Shown here piece by piece: positions 10,731 through 20,851 of a DNA stretch of 64,000 bases. The stretch's first letter is position 1; every line of letters starts with the position of its first letter. The DNA is taken from the NCBI GenBank assembly GCA_007570785.1, contig ML664176.1, forward strand, positions 1,539,296 through 1,603,295. Reading direction: 5' to 3'. The notes under the pieces were generated by a model. It saw only the letters and a list, made by a program, of their open reading frames with translations. It had not been told where the DNA came from and ran no database searches. A program made the position numbers and the translations under genes. The stretch comes from Antilocapra americana (taxonomy: Eukaryota; Chordata; Mammalia; Artiodactyla; Antilocapridae).

Positions 10731-11645
10731 TTAACTGTAAGTTTAGGTGGAAGTCCCATTTGTATTTATAAATACGAAGCCAAAAGCCTCAATAGAGAGA
10801 CTCTACCTCACTTTATCATCTTAACCCATTTCAGTCTGCGGCATGGACACAGTCTGAGAAGACCTATATGATCTGTGTAGTTCTACCGGCCCTAGCAGGT
10901 ATTGTGGATGCTGTTACGAAGAGTAAGAAAAAGTTCAAAAAGCCTTGCCCAGCTATAGCCAGAGAAGTTCTTCTTTTATTTTATCTATTTAAACATAACT
11001 AATTTAATAAGCCGTTTGAAACAAGAGTTGTGTTGTGATAAAGAACAGACCAACCTAAGTTAACCCTGCAACTCCTATCAGGAAATTATTAACCAAATAT
11101 CTTGAAAAACCCTCCTGTTTCAAAACACTTAGAAACACAGAATAAAATATAACAAAGACCTTTAAAGGTTTGGCCACATTTAAAACAAAGTTAGAGAAAT
11201 CCTTAGGGACCAAAAACTAGTAAGGAACGGGAATCAAGCACACTAGACTCATGCTGAAGCTGGGGCTGCTCTCTGGGCCTTTGCTGGTCCCTGTGACTCT
11301 GTGATTTAAAGGCTGCATAGGAGGACCGGAGACAAACCCTGGGGCCGTGTAAGACTCGAGCTGAAATTAGGACTCCTATGTAGAATCAAGAGCTTTAAAG
11401 GGAATTCATCTTCAGTGAAAGGGTGGGTAGAAAACATTACTCTGCTGGGAAGAGGAGAGGCCTGTTAATCTGGATGTAAGCTCTTGTGAGGAAAGAAGTC
11501 TGTCTGGAGAATTCTGTGTTTACATGAATTTCTATACTATGAAGGTGACTTAGGAAGCCTCAGTCCCAAATTAACTTACAGTGATCATGGAAAAAGTGCC
11601 TGGCAGAAAGAAGAGCAAATTATTCCTGTAAAGAATTATCCTTGA
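10731..11645. other. No gene or recognised repeat
   Basis: Single-copy-looking DNA without an open frame of interest. No repeat family is recognised. Confidence 0.45.
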
Positions 11646-11649
11646 AGTG

Positions 11650-12640
11650 AACTTTGCGGAATTCATACAGGTATTACTGAAATGAATTGGAGTTGAGAAA
11701 CCAAAATGACAAAACTTTGAGAAACAAATTCAAATGAGTAAGATTTGACAAAACTACAAACAAAAGATGCAGGTTTCCATGGACTTCAGGAAGGAATTGT
11801 CAGAAAAAGAATATACAATCGGCATGTAAAGAAATAAATGGGGAAATTGAAAATATGATTAAGGAACAATATATTAACAAATATATAAGCACATTTTGAG
11901 ATAAATCAAACAAAAATATGTCTATGAATAAAAAATTCACATAACTTTTAAAATTAAAAATCAATACATGGATTGAATAACAGAATGAGCAGAGTTAAAG
12001 GGAGACTTATAGCAAGACTTAGTGACTGAAGAATAGCTCTAAGGAAACTGCTTCTTATATATTGTATAGTGAAGTAATTATTATTTAAGGGGAAAGATGA
12101 AAGTGTAATAGAATGTGGACAGTTGAAAGAGAAAATATCTAATCAAAATTCCAGAAGAAAAGACCAGAGAAAGTGGGAAGAATAATATCTTAAATATAAC
12201 AAAATTTTTCAGAAATGATAATAATCACAAATTCTCAGAGATAAGAACCACAGCAAATAGGAAATCTCTATCTTTAAATAAAATTATAGGATAAAGAAGA
12301 TAAATAAAATCATAAAAAACAGTGTTTTAGAAAAGATTATCTCCAAAGAAAAAACAATTTGACTCACATCAGATTCCTTACAGCAATAGAAAATTCAAAT
12401 ACAGTGAAGTTATATTTTCAAGATTCTGAGGAAAAATAACCATCTACACATATATACCCAGGCAAATGATCTTTCCAAAATGAAAATGAAACAAAAACAT
12501 TTTTAGACAAACAAAGTTGGAGTTTACTAACAACAGATGTATACTCAAGGAATATCTAAAGGATATATTTTAAGGAAAAGAAACATTGTTCTAGGAGGGA
12601 AATTTGAATCAGAAAAAGAATGATGAGCAAAGAGACTGCT
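11650..12640 (+). mobile_element. Ancient L1/HAL1 ORF1 relic
   Basis: It resembles the C-terminal half of an L1 ORF1 with broken frames: 'ggggaaattgaaaatatgat' near 11840, 'agaccagagaaagtgggaag' near 12160, 'ttcttacagcaatag'-like text near 12377, 'attttcaagattctgaggaa' near 12415, 'ttagacaaacaaagttggag' near 12502 and 'gtatactcaaggaatatcta' near 12539. The order matches the RNA-binding and C-terminal portion of ORF1. HAL1 (an ORF1-only L1) or an L1M element would fit equally well. Confidence 0.6.
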
Positions 12641-12644
12641 TGCA

Positions 12645-13455
12645 GACCATAAACGCTGTGATTCTGTGAAATTTGTCTGTACCAAAGCAGAAGAGACTAT
12701 TCTGGGGTGAGAGAGAAGAGAGAAAGGAAAAACATAATTTCTGCTCTCATAGGTTTAGCAGCAATATTTCACTATAGGAGGCTTGCCACATATCTTATCT
12801 ACAGAATCCAATATACCAAAAATGAAGAGAAAGTGGGATTAACAACCCTTCCCAGGTAACATCTACCTTCCTGTAGATGCCACCATCTCATAATACACAC
12901 AAATATTAATTGTGTACAATATTCTTAACATTTGCCCACACATTTCTGTGTATGTGCATCCTTTTAAATTACGGTGCACCCAGGATATGTCATTTCTCTA
13001 TATAACTCCTGCACGGGGGGGGGCTGCCTTCAGTCTCATCAGAAGCTGTGTAAAAGCAGCCTGCAGCAGTGCTGAAGGCTGGAGAGGAGTTGTTGAAAGA
13101 GCACCGCAGGACCTTGCACTGAAAGACAACACTATTCACACCTCTTAAACAGCTTAAACTGAGTCAGCCAGTAATAAAGTAAAATAGCTTCTTTAAAAGT
13201 TGGAAATAAAAAGTTACCAGTATTAACTCATTATTATGTGATGTATCAGCTCATGTTTGTACACTTTATCAAAAATTATACAAATATGGTTAAGAGTAAA
13301 GTTTCAATTATCATGCCCAGTTAGCCATGCATGGGATGTGTTGCTTCTTATTTCGGCAAGTCCTGAACAAATCCTGAAAGCGGGAGACAGGATTTTTTCA
13401 AATAAGCTCAGACCCACCAGCCTCAGGGTTCTAAGAGTAGCTTTATTATGAGTGG
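12645..13455. other. No gene supported; G run near 13015-13023
   Basis: A nine-base G run lies at 13015-13023. The 78-codon frame (12912-13148) and 64-codon frame (13257-13451) show no family resemblance. The text just left of the minisatellite (13330-13450) has a faintly LTR-like look on the minus strand ('agtagctttatta' would be a polyadenylation-type signal in reverse), but I cannot support it. Confidence 0.4.
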
Positions 13456-13685
13456 CTGGATATCCATATTACGAGTAGATATCCATGTTACTGGATATCC
13501 ATATTACGAGTGGATATCCATGTTACTGGATATCCATATTACGAGTAGATATCCATGTTACTGGATATCCATATTACGGGTAGATATCCATGTTACTGGA
13601 TATCCATATTACGGGTAGATATCCATGTTACTGGATATCCATATTACGAGTAGATATCCATGTTACTGGATATCCATATTACGAG
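13456..13685. repeat. 35-bp minisatellite, six full copies plus a partial seventh
   Basis: Units start at 13456, 13491, 13526, 13561, 13596 and 13631, and a truncated unit occupies 13666-13685. Each unit is an imperfect dimer of a 17-18 bp motif: 'ggatatccatattacgag' then 'tagatatccatgttact'. Every half contains the palindrome GATATC. Units differ mainly at two positions: 'gagtag' in 1, 3 and 6, 'gagtgg' in 2, and 'gggtag' in 4 and 5. The array is bordered on both sides by 'gagtggctgga'. Direct head-to-tail copies with no spacers exclude CRISPR. The 69-codon frame 13590-13799 is only a reading of the repeat and its flank. Confidence 0.97.
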
Positions 13686-13689
13686 TGGC

Positions 13690-14157
13690 TGGATAGGTAT
13701 GGCAGCACCTGCCTCAGTTCTTTTGACAGAGACTTAGCTCTACCCCCTATGACCAGCCCACTCCCATTTTCCTGCCTAGGGAGAGAAATATGCTATTAGT
13801 ATGACTGGGGAGGAGCCTGGGACATTCACTGGGCTGCATTTAGTAGGAGCATCATCATTCCCTGTTGTACTGTCTTCTTGTCACTGTAGCTGGTGAATAA
13901 GTAGATTCTTCTTTATTCACACATTCCCAAGCACAACAGTCATTCCTTTAGTTTCTAATAATAAGCCAGGCCAGACACTGTTAAGATCCACAATTTGGAT
14001 TTAACCTTTAGGGAGTAGCAAATATCCCCTCAGAGTTTAAACTCCAATCATATGCTGTGTATTGGGCTTATTAGATACTTATGCAACTTAAAAGCAAAGA
14101 GGGCCTTGGATTCCCATTTGCTAACTGTTCCTATGCATTTCTCTCTTGAGAGATAGT
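13690..14157. other. No gene or recognised repeat
   Basis: Short single-copy-looking stretch between the minisatellite and a MIR. No feature is supported. Confidence 0.45.
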
Positions 14158-14395
14158 AGTAATTGCTAACATTGAGTGCTTAATACTTGTTAGGGACAGT
14201 TTTTAAGTGTTTAATGCATATTAATGAGACAATTATAATAATCCTATCCAGTAGTACCAAGACATTTTCCTTTTTACAGATGAGGAAATGAAGGAATAGG
14301 GATTAAATAACTTGTTTAAAGTCACAGAGGTAGTTAACAGGGAACTGAGCATTTGAGTAGAGGCAGTCTGCTCAGACCCATTATACCTCTCTCTT
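14158..14395 (-). mobile_element. MIR SINE, antisense
   Basis: Complement of nearly the full MIR: 'acattgagtgcttaatact' (3' end), 'tttacagatgaggaaatgaa' (core), 'aaagtcacagaggtagttaa' and 'gaggcagtctgctcagaccc' (5' head) appear in reverse order along the plus strand. Confidence 0.85.
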
Positions 14396-15482
14396 CTATT
14401 GGAATGAACATGGCAAGTAGAAGAACAGGATCCTGCCATTCCTGGGACATGACTACAAGTGCAGTAAACAGTGCCACTACACCACCCCAACAGTACCCAG
14501 GATGGGGCCCAAACAGCCCGTGTACCAACTGAACGCTGCCTTTCCCAGAGCCCACTGTTTGCTCATGTGTGTCAGTGGTTCTGCCTTTGAGGCCCATCTC
14601 CCACAACCCACTTATTGCTGTTCAGTCTCCAAGTCATGCCCCACTTGAGATTCCATTAGTAAAAGCAGTTTGGGAGCACCACAGCTGCCTTTGTGAAATC
14701 TTCTTAGAAGCATTCACTTTGTTCTCATCACCTCTCCTGTCTCCTACTTTGTTCCCTGGGTTCTTCAACCTTGAATCACTTTGTCTGGTCTTTCATTTCC
14801 AGTGCTGGGTTTCCCCTAGCCGTGAATGTTGAACTTCGGTTTCTGGCTTGTCCTGGACCCTTTCTAGGACTGCAGCTTACACTCGTCATCTGACTCAGAT
14901 GTTCTAGGTGAAGACTCAGAACTCACTGTGAATTCTGAACTCTGGGTTCTCACATGGACCTTGAATGATAGGTTGATAGGTAACTTGTCCACACAGAAAA
15001 GGCAAACCAAATCTCCAAAGAAGAAGAACTGCAACCTATTAGGCTGGAATTGCACTTTACTCTGGCCAATATAACTTGGTACCTCCTCCCACACTTCAGG
15101 CCACAGGCTGACAATATCCCTCCCACGGATCAATCACCTAGAATCGTAATTCCCCTATCTCTTATGACTCACAGATTCATTCACTCTGTCCCTTTGTCTC
15201 ACTCTCATATTGGATCTCCTTCGATTCTGTGACTGGCCTAAATCCAGCACTCTAAGCTGGTCTCCTGATTGCTCAGCTCAGAGTCATCTCTGTAGTTACA
15301 GAAATTCCCCAGGACTTGGTCTCATCACAATTTCCTTCTCTTACTTAACTATGCTGCTGAGAATCAACAGGTCTTATTCCTGAGCCTACCTGAGTTCAAC
15401 CAATGGCTAGGCATGGCGCAATGAAAAACCATCCCGAGGTGTACTAAATCACATTGGGGGAATTCTTAGCATCTCAACAGCT
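14396..15482. other. No gene supported
   Basis: Pyrimidine-rich text with several 85-90 codon frames on both strands (for example 14569-14832 plus, 14864-15133 minus). None shows a domain, and the frames overlap on opposite strands as chance frames do. Part may be a very old L2, but I cannot show it. Confidence 0.4.
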
Positions 15483-16506
15483 ATTGTTGTTGTTCAGTCA
15501 CTCGGTCATGTCCGACTCTTTGTGATCCCATGAACTGCAGCATGCCAGGCTTCCCTGTCCTTCACTGTCTCCCAGAACTTGCTCAAACTCGTGTCCAGTG
15601 TATCAGTGATGCCATCCAACCATCTCATCCTCTGTTGTCCCCTTCTCCTGTCTTCAATATTTCCCAGCATCAGGGTCTTTTCTAAAGAGTTAGCTCTTCA
15701 CATAAGGTGGCCAAAGTATTGGAGCTTCAGTTTCAGCATCAGTCCTTCCAATGAATATTCAGATTTGATTTCCTTTAGCATTGACTTGTTTGCTGTCCAA
15801 GGGACTCTCAAGAGTCTTCTCCAACACCATGGTTTGAAAGCATCAGTTCTTTGATTCTCAGCCTTCTTTATCGTCCAACTCTCAGATCCATACATGACTA
15901 CTGGAAAAACCATAGCTTTGACTATACTTTGTTGGCAAAGTATAGTCAAACTTTGTTGGATCTTTTTCTGAAAACTAATGTCTCTGCTTTTTAATATGCT
16001 GTCTAGGTTTACTATAGCTTTTCTTCCAAGGAGCAAATGCCTGTTAATTTCATGCCTGCAGTCACCATCTACCATGATTTTGGAGCCAAAAAAAATAAAG
16101 TTTTCATTGTTTCCCCATCTATTTGCCATGAAGTGATGGGACTGGATGCCACAATCTTAGTTTTTTGAATGTTGAATTTTAAGCCAGATTTTGCACTCTC
16201 CTTTTTCACCATCAAAAAGCTCTTTAGTTCCTCTTTGCTTTCCACCATAAGGGTGGTGTCATCTGCATATCTGAAGTTATTGATATTTCTCCTGAAAATC
16301 TTGATTCCAGCATGTGCTTCATCCAGCCCAGTATTTCTCATGATGTACCCTTATAAGTTAAATAAGCTGGGTGACAATATACAGACTTGACATACTCCTT
16401 TCCCAATTTTGAACCAGTCTCTTGTTCCATGTCTGGTTCTAACTGTTGCTTCTTAACCTGCATGAAGGATTCGCAGGAGGCAGGTAATGTGGTTTGGTAT
16501 TCCCAA
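15483..16506 (-). mobile_element. BovB (RTE) LINE, 5'-truncated, antisense, RT fragment
   Basis: The BovB 3' terminus lies at 15483 ('gttgttcagtcactcggtc' read in reverse) and the copy extends to about 16506, where similarity stops. On the minus strand, the reverse-transcriptase box YADD is encoded at 16269-16258 inside a 90-codon frame (16341-16069). A second frame (16129-15698, 143 codons) carries the downstream RTE region with 'NLDSILKSRD'. The two frames are offset, so the copy is dead. A 15-bp perfect inverted repeat at 15917-15950 is absent from the other BovB copies here. BovB is known as a horizontally transferred ruminant and squamate retrotransposon. Confidence 0.95.
15917..15950. 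repeat. Perfect 15-bp inverted repeat inside BovB
   Basis: Arms 'tttgactatactttg' (15917-15931) and 'caaagtatagtcaaa' (15936-15950) surround the loop TTGG. 'ctttgttgg' occurs at the first arm/loop junction and again just after the second arm at 15951-15959. In the sibling BovB copies (for example 19820-19860 and 42250-42290, opposite orientation) the corresponding text has no second arm. Confidence 0.97.
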
Positions 16507-17335
16507 CAGCAAGTTTTATGTTTCAACTCTCAAAGCCTGGGTTCATGGCAGTTTCTTCCTTTTTACAATGTTTCATATAGTGTCAAGAATCATTTGACAA
16601 ACAGACAAATGGCATTTTTGAAGGGTGGGTCTGTCGGTCTAGGCTCTCTTTGCAGCAAGTAGCTAGAAACAATCCACATGATCAGGAAGTCCTCGGGCAG
16701 GAAGAGTTTTGAAGGCTCCCAGGAATTCAGATAGTGAACCTGGCTTCTCTATTTCTTCCTGTTTGTGTTCATACTGGCTTTTGGCTTCATTTGTTTTTGC
16801 TGCCCACAGGCTTTTTCCATTGACAAGAAGAGAGGACCATAGCCACTAATAAAGGCAGGTTTATGCCATCCCAGCTTGGGAAGCAGAGGAGAAAATGAAG
16901 ATTTATCTCACTTAGTCTCTACATGAAATCTATAAAAAAAAATTCTGCCCTTTAGGGCATGAGGTCATTCCTAAGCCCTTCACCATGATCAAAGGTTCTT
17001 GGTATAAAGATCAGCCAGGTGAGGGTCACATGTCTACTAATGACCAAGGAATAAACTGTATAATTAGCAGCCCCTTCAGAACCTAGTAGCCTGAGGAATT
17101 GAAGGAACTGGGCCTCTAGGTACATATTTGCATTTGGACAGACTTGAGGGATACCTAAACTGTCATATTCTCATTTTCCTCTTTAAACTTTCAATTACTT
17201 GAAGCCAAAATGTCCAGACAGAGCTTTTCCTCTTTTGTTGCTTTAGCTGCTCACTGTTGTCTATAGCTTTGTGCTTCTGCTAAGTAGAAATCCAGCTGTC
17301 TCAAGTTACCCTTTTAGGAACTAATATTAGAGAAA
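16507..17335. other. No gene or recognised repeat
   Basis: Nothing I can name. BovB similarity ends at about 16506, which marks its 5' truncation point. Confidence 0.45.
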
Positions 17336-17336
17336 G

Positions 17337-17338
17337 TA

Positions 17339-17373
<35 letters not shown>
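17337..17373. repeat. (TA)n plus poly(T) tract
   Basis: A TA run (17337-17354) runs directly into about 19 T residues (17355-17373). It may be the remnant of a poly(A) tail of a minus-strand element, but no body is recognised to the right. Confidence 0.85.
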
Positions 17374-17375
<2 letters not shown>

Positions 17376-17965
17376 TAAAAACAATCATCAGTTGCCAAAC
17401 ATGCAGCTGCTTCTTTTGAAGCTAATTTTTGTTTCTTCTTGATTTCTTTTTTACTTTCATTCCCTTTTCTCCCTTACATGGACAAATTTCTTAGGATTTC
17501 ACATGAACACTCTCTTACCTAGTTATTGGTGACTGTATGCAGACAAAGAACGAACATACACAGGACCTGAAGCCTCACCAATTCCTGGGGCAGAGAAAAT
17601 CAGGATCCCATGGTAAGGACATTAAGTAGGTGCCACCATACCTCAAAGGCCTGATCTCTCTTCATTGACATAAATGAACATTCAGAACAAAAGCATTTTG
17701 AGTATAGCCCTGGAGTTTAGTCTAACTGGCCTAACCTTATCCTGGGCTGAACTACGAAGACAGCAAAATTTACCTTAGGTACCACAGAGGACTGAGTGCT
17801 TACAAGGTAGAATCACATTTGGTTTCACATCACAGATCTTTCATATGATACAGCCATTTTGTGTAACAAACCCTGTAGTTAATATAAGACAAGGTCACAT
17901 CCCACCTCTGTTACTGATTGGCCATGAATTTAAACCTTCTTTCTGGCAACGAAATAAATAAATTT
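17374..17965. other. No gene or recognised repeat
   Basis: Unassigned sequence with no open frame of interest, lying between the poly(T) tract and an antisense L2. Confidence 0.45.
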
Positions 17966-18325
17966 ATTTCATTTATTCAACAAATACTTACTGAGTACCT
18001 AGTATGTGCCAGACTCCATTCTAGGTGCTAGAAAATTAGCAATAAACCAAAATCCCTGCTGTCCAGGAGTTCACTCTCTAGTAGGAAGCAAGAAAATAAA
18101 AGTGATTAATCAATCAGCATGTTAGAGAATGATACAAAAGCACTGAGGAGAAAAATCAAGGATGGTGAATGAAAAGAGTAAACTGGATGAAAAGTTGCGA
18201 TTTTACATAGAATAAATCAACTTAAGTTTCACTGAGAAGACATATAAGAAAATACTTCAAGGATGGAGGGGAATAAGCCATATGGGTATATGAGAAAGAG
18301 GTACTGGGGCAGAAACTGAGATCTG
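17966..18325 (-). mobile_element. L2 LINE 3' end, antisense
   Basis: Complement of the L2 3' UTR: 'tcatttattcaacaaatact' at 17968, 'tagtatgtgccagactccat' near 18001, 'attctaggtgctagaaaatt', 'aaaatccctgctgtccagga' near 18049 and 'gttcactctctagtaggaag'. Beyond 18100, weaker text ('agtaaactggatgaaaag', 'gaggggaataagcc') fits the next upstream L2 segment. Confidence 0.75.
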
Positions 18326-18408
18326 GACACCTGGTATATTAATTCTTACTGAAGATGTGCAATTGGTCCTGGACCCTCAGTATGTGTCAATATCTATGAC
18401 ACAGAGAT

Positions 18409-18470
18409 GTATATATCATGTATATGTGTGTGTATATATGTATATATAAATATATATATATATATATAAA
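18409..18470. repeat. (TA)n/(TG)n microsatellite
   Basis: Mixed TA and TG dinucleotide run with TATA cores and an ATAAATA interruption. Confidence 0.85.
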
Positions 18471-18775
18471 GTTTGTCTTATAGATAAATATTTCTCATTT
18501 TCTTTCTTTCATCTATCCATTTATTTATCTATATACCTGCCTAAAGAGCCATGACTTTATAATAATATTTCAATCCAGAAACACGTTACATTCTTGTCTT
18601 TTCCTTCCCCTGATTGTAATCCCTCCCCAACTGTGAGAAAGCTAACTTCCTTATCCTCAACATATTTGCTCATTTATGTAAGCTTGGAATACACAAAAGC
18701 ATGAAAAGAACACCCAGTAATTTGAGTGTAATATTAATTTACATTTTTTCTCAATCTAAAATTAAAATTTTTTTT

Positions 18776-18963
18776 TGTTGTGTAGTCACTAAGTCATGAC
18801 CCTAGGGACTCTAGCCCACCAGGCTCCTCTGTCCATGGGATTTCCCAGGCAAGAATACTGGAGTGGGTTGCCATTTCCTTCTCCAGGGGATTTTCTCCAC
18901 CCTGGGATTGAACCCATGTCTCATGCCTTGGAAGGCAGATCCACTGAGCCACTAGGGAAGCCC
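18776..18963 (-). mobile_element. Bov-tA SINE, antisense
   Basis: Complement of Bov-tA: the BOV-A part ('caggctcctctgtccatggg', 'aggcaagaatactggagtgg') precedes the tRNA-Glu-like head in reverse ('gggattgaacccatg', the B box, then 'ccactgagccactagggaag'). It is inserted in the old L1. The 3' end near 18780-18815 is shortened relative to other copies. Confidence 0.93.
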
Positions 18964-19552
18964 AAATTTACATATACTCAAATGCATAAATCTAAACTAC
19001 ATAATTTGATGAGATTTGGCAAAAAAAAAAAAAATACAGGTTTGTAAACCAAACCCCTGTCAGATATGAGACATTTCCATCACCCAATGAAGTTTCCCCT
19101 TACAACTCAGTTACCAGAGGCAACCACTGTTCCAGGTTCTTTTTTTTTGTTGTTTTTTCCCTAGAATAGAATTACTTTGTCTGTATGAATGGAACCACTT
19201 TTATCTCTTTTAGCTTCTTTTGCTCATCATTGTGTCTCAGATCCATTCATCCACATTGCTGCATCATTCATTCATTTGTTCTATTTTATTGCTAAATAAT
19301 ATTCCATGGCATAAATATATGAATATACCACATTTTATTGCCCCATAGCATTTCTTTGCATATCATCATTCTGTTGGTAGATATTTGGGCTGATTATAGC
19401 TTGGAGATATTACAGATGAAGATTCTATTAACAGTCTTATACAAGACTCTGTGAATATATGCTTTTATTTCTTGCGTAAATATTAGAAGTGGAATTATTG
19501 GACTATAGGGTCACAGATATTTAAAGAAATTACCAGACCTTTAAAAAATAAG

Positions 19553-20302
19553 TGGTAAAAAGCCTCTTGAAACTGAAAGAGGAGAGTGAAAAAGCTAGTT
19601 TAAAGTTCAACATTCAGAAAACTAAGATCATGGCATCTGGTCCCATCACTTCATGGCAGATAGATGAGGAAACAGTAGAAACAGTGGCTGACTTTATTTT
19701 TCTGGGCTCCAAAATCACTGCAGATGATGATTGCAGCAATGAAATTAAAGGACGCTTATTCCTTGGAAGGAAAGTTATGACCAACCTAGACAGCATATTG
19801 AAAAGCAGGGATATTACTTTGCCAACAAAAGTCCGTCTAGTCAAGGCTATGGTTTTTCCAATGGATGTGGATGTGTTTTTCCAGTATGGATGTGAGAGTT
19901 GGATGATAAAGAGGGCTGAGCACCGAAGAATTGATGCTTTTGAACTATAGTGTTGGAGAAGACTCTTGAGAGTCCCTTGGACTGCAAGGAGATCCAACCA
20001 GTCCATCCTAAAGGAGATCAGTCCTGGGTTTTCATTGGAGGGACTGATGTTGAAGTTGAAACTCCAACACTTTGGCCACCTGATGCGACGAGCTGACTCA
20101 TTGGAAAAGACCCTGATGCTGGGAAGGATTGGGGGCAGGAGGAGAAGGGGACGACAGAGGATGAGATGGCTGGATGGCATCACCAACTAGATGGACATGG
20201 GTTTGGGCGGACTCAGGGAGTTGGTGATGGACAGGGAGGCCTGGCATGCTGCGGTTCACGGGGTAGCAAAGAGTTGGACACAACTGAGCAACTGAACTGA
20301 AC
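19553..20302 (+). mobile_element. BovB LINE 3' fragment
   Basis: Starts inside the RT-downstream coding part ('aaaaagcctcttgaaactga') and ends with the BovB terminus 'gagcaactgaactgaact' at about 20302. A 132-codon frame (19552-19950) retains RTE motifs such as 'NIQKTKIMASGPITSWQID' and 'FIFLGSKI'. A second frame (19966-20190) contains '[20 protein letters not shown]'. The YADD box lies upstream of the truncation point and is missing. It is inserted in sense orientation in the antisense old L1. Confidence 0.95.
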
Positions 20303-20646
20303 TAATATCATCTTATACCCCACTAACAAGCATGATAGTCTCTTTAACCCTCACCATTTCAAAGGCAGATAATGCATACCCCACAGTGGACTTATTTGTA
20401 TTTTCTTACTGAATAATGATGTTATCACTTTTTCATGTGCTTGTTGACAGTTACTAGATTTTCTTTAGGTAAGTGTCTATTCAAGTATTTATATTTTATC
20501 AGTTTGCTTGCCTTTTGATTGTAGAGTACATTTTGCCTGATGTATTTTTAAAAACATTCCCCTTTAATCTGTGGCTTATTTGCTAATTTCCTTAATGTTC
20601 TTTTATGATGAACAAATGTTTTCAGTTTTGATGCGGTCTCATTTAT

Positions 20647-20851
20647 CTTTTTTTTTTTATTATTGTTTTTGCCATACATTGTCATGATATCACCATGGGT
20701 TTACATATGCTTCTCCTCCGGAACCCCCCTCCCTCCTCCCTCCCCCCCGGGAAATCTCGCTGCACCAGTCCCGAGCATCAATCCTGGGCTGGCGATTGAT
20801 TAGACACATGACAATTAACATGCTTCAATGCCCTTCTCCCATATCATCCCA
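20647..20851 (-). mobile_element. Bovine-type L1 3' end, antisense
   Basis: A T run (20647-20658, the poly(A) tail in reverse) is followed by 'ttttgccatacattgtcatg', 'tcaccatgggtttacat', 'cactccctcc'-like C-rich text and 'catgcttcaatgcccttctc'. This is the complement of the L1_BT 3' UTR, the same region found in sense at 36270-36500. It is short, non-coding and inserted in the older L1. Confidence 0.8.

Noticed and set aside
12997..13025. G run near 13015 as a CpG island or promoter
   Set aside because: The run is isolated. The surrounding DNA is CpG-poor and AT-rich.
13456..13685. Regularly spaced 35-bp repeats resembling a CRISPR array
   Set aside because: Copies are directly head-to-tail with no unique spacers, and the surrounding DNA is mammalian.
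15698..16341. Minus-strand frames with YADD as a functional reverse transcriptase
   Set aside because: They are offset fragments of a 5'-truncated BovB. No endonuclease domain or full RT is present.
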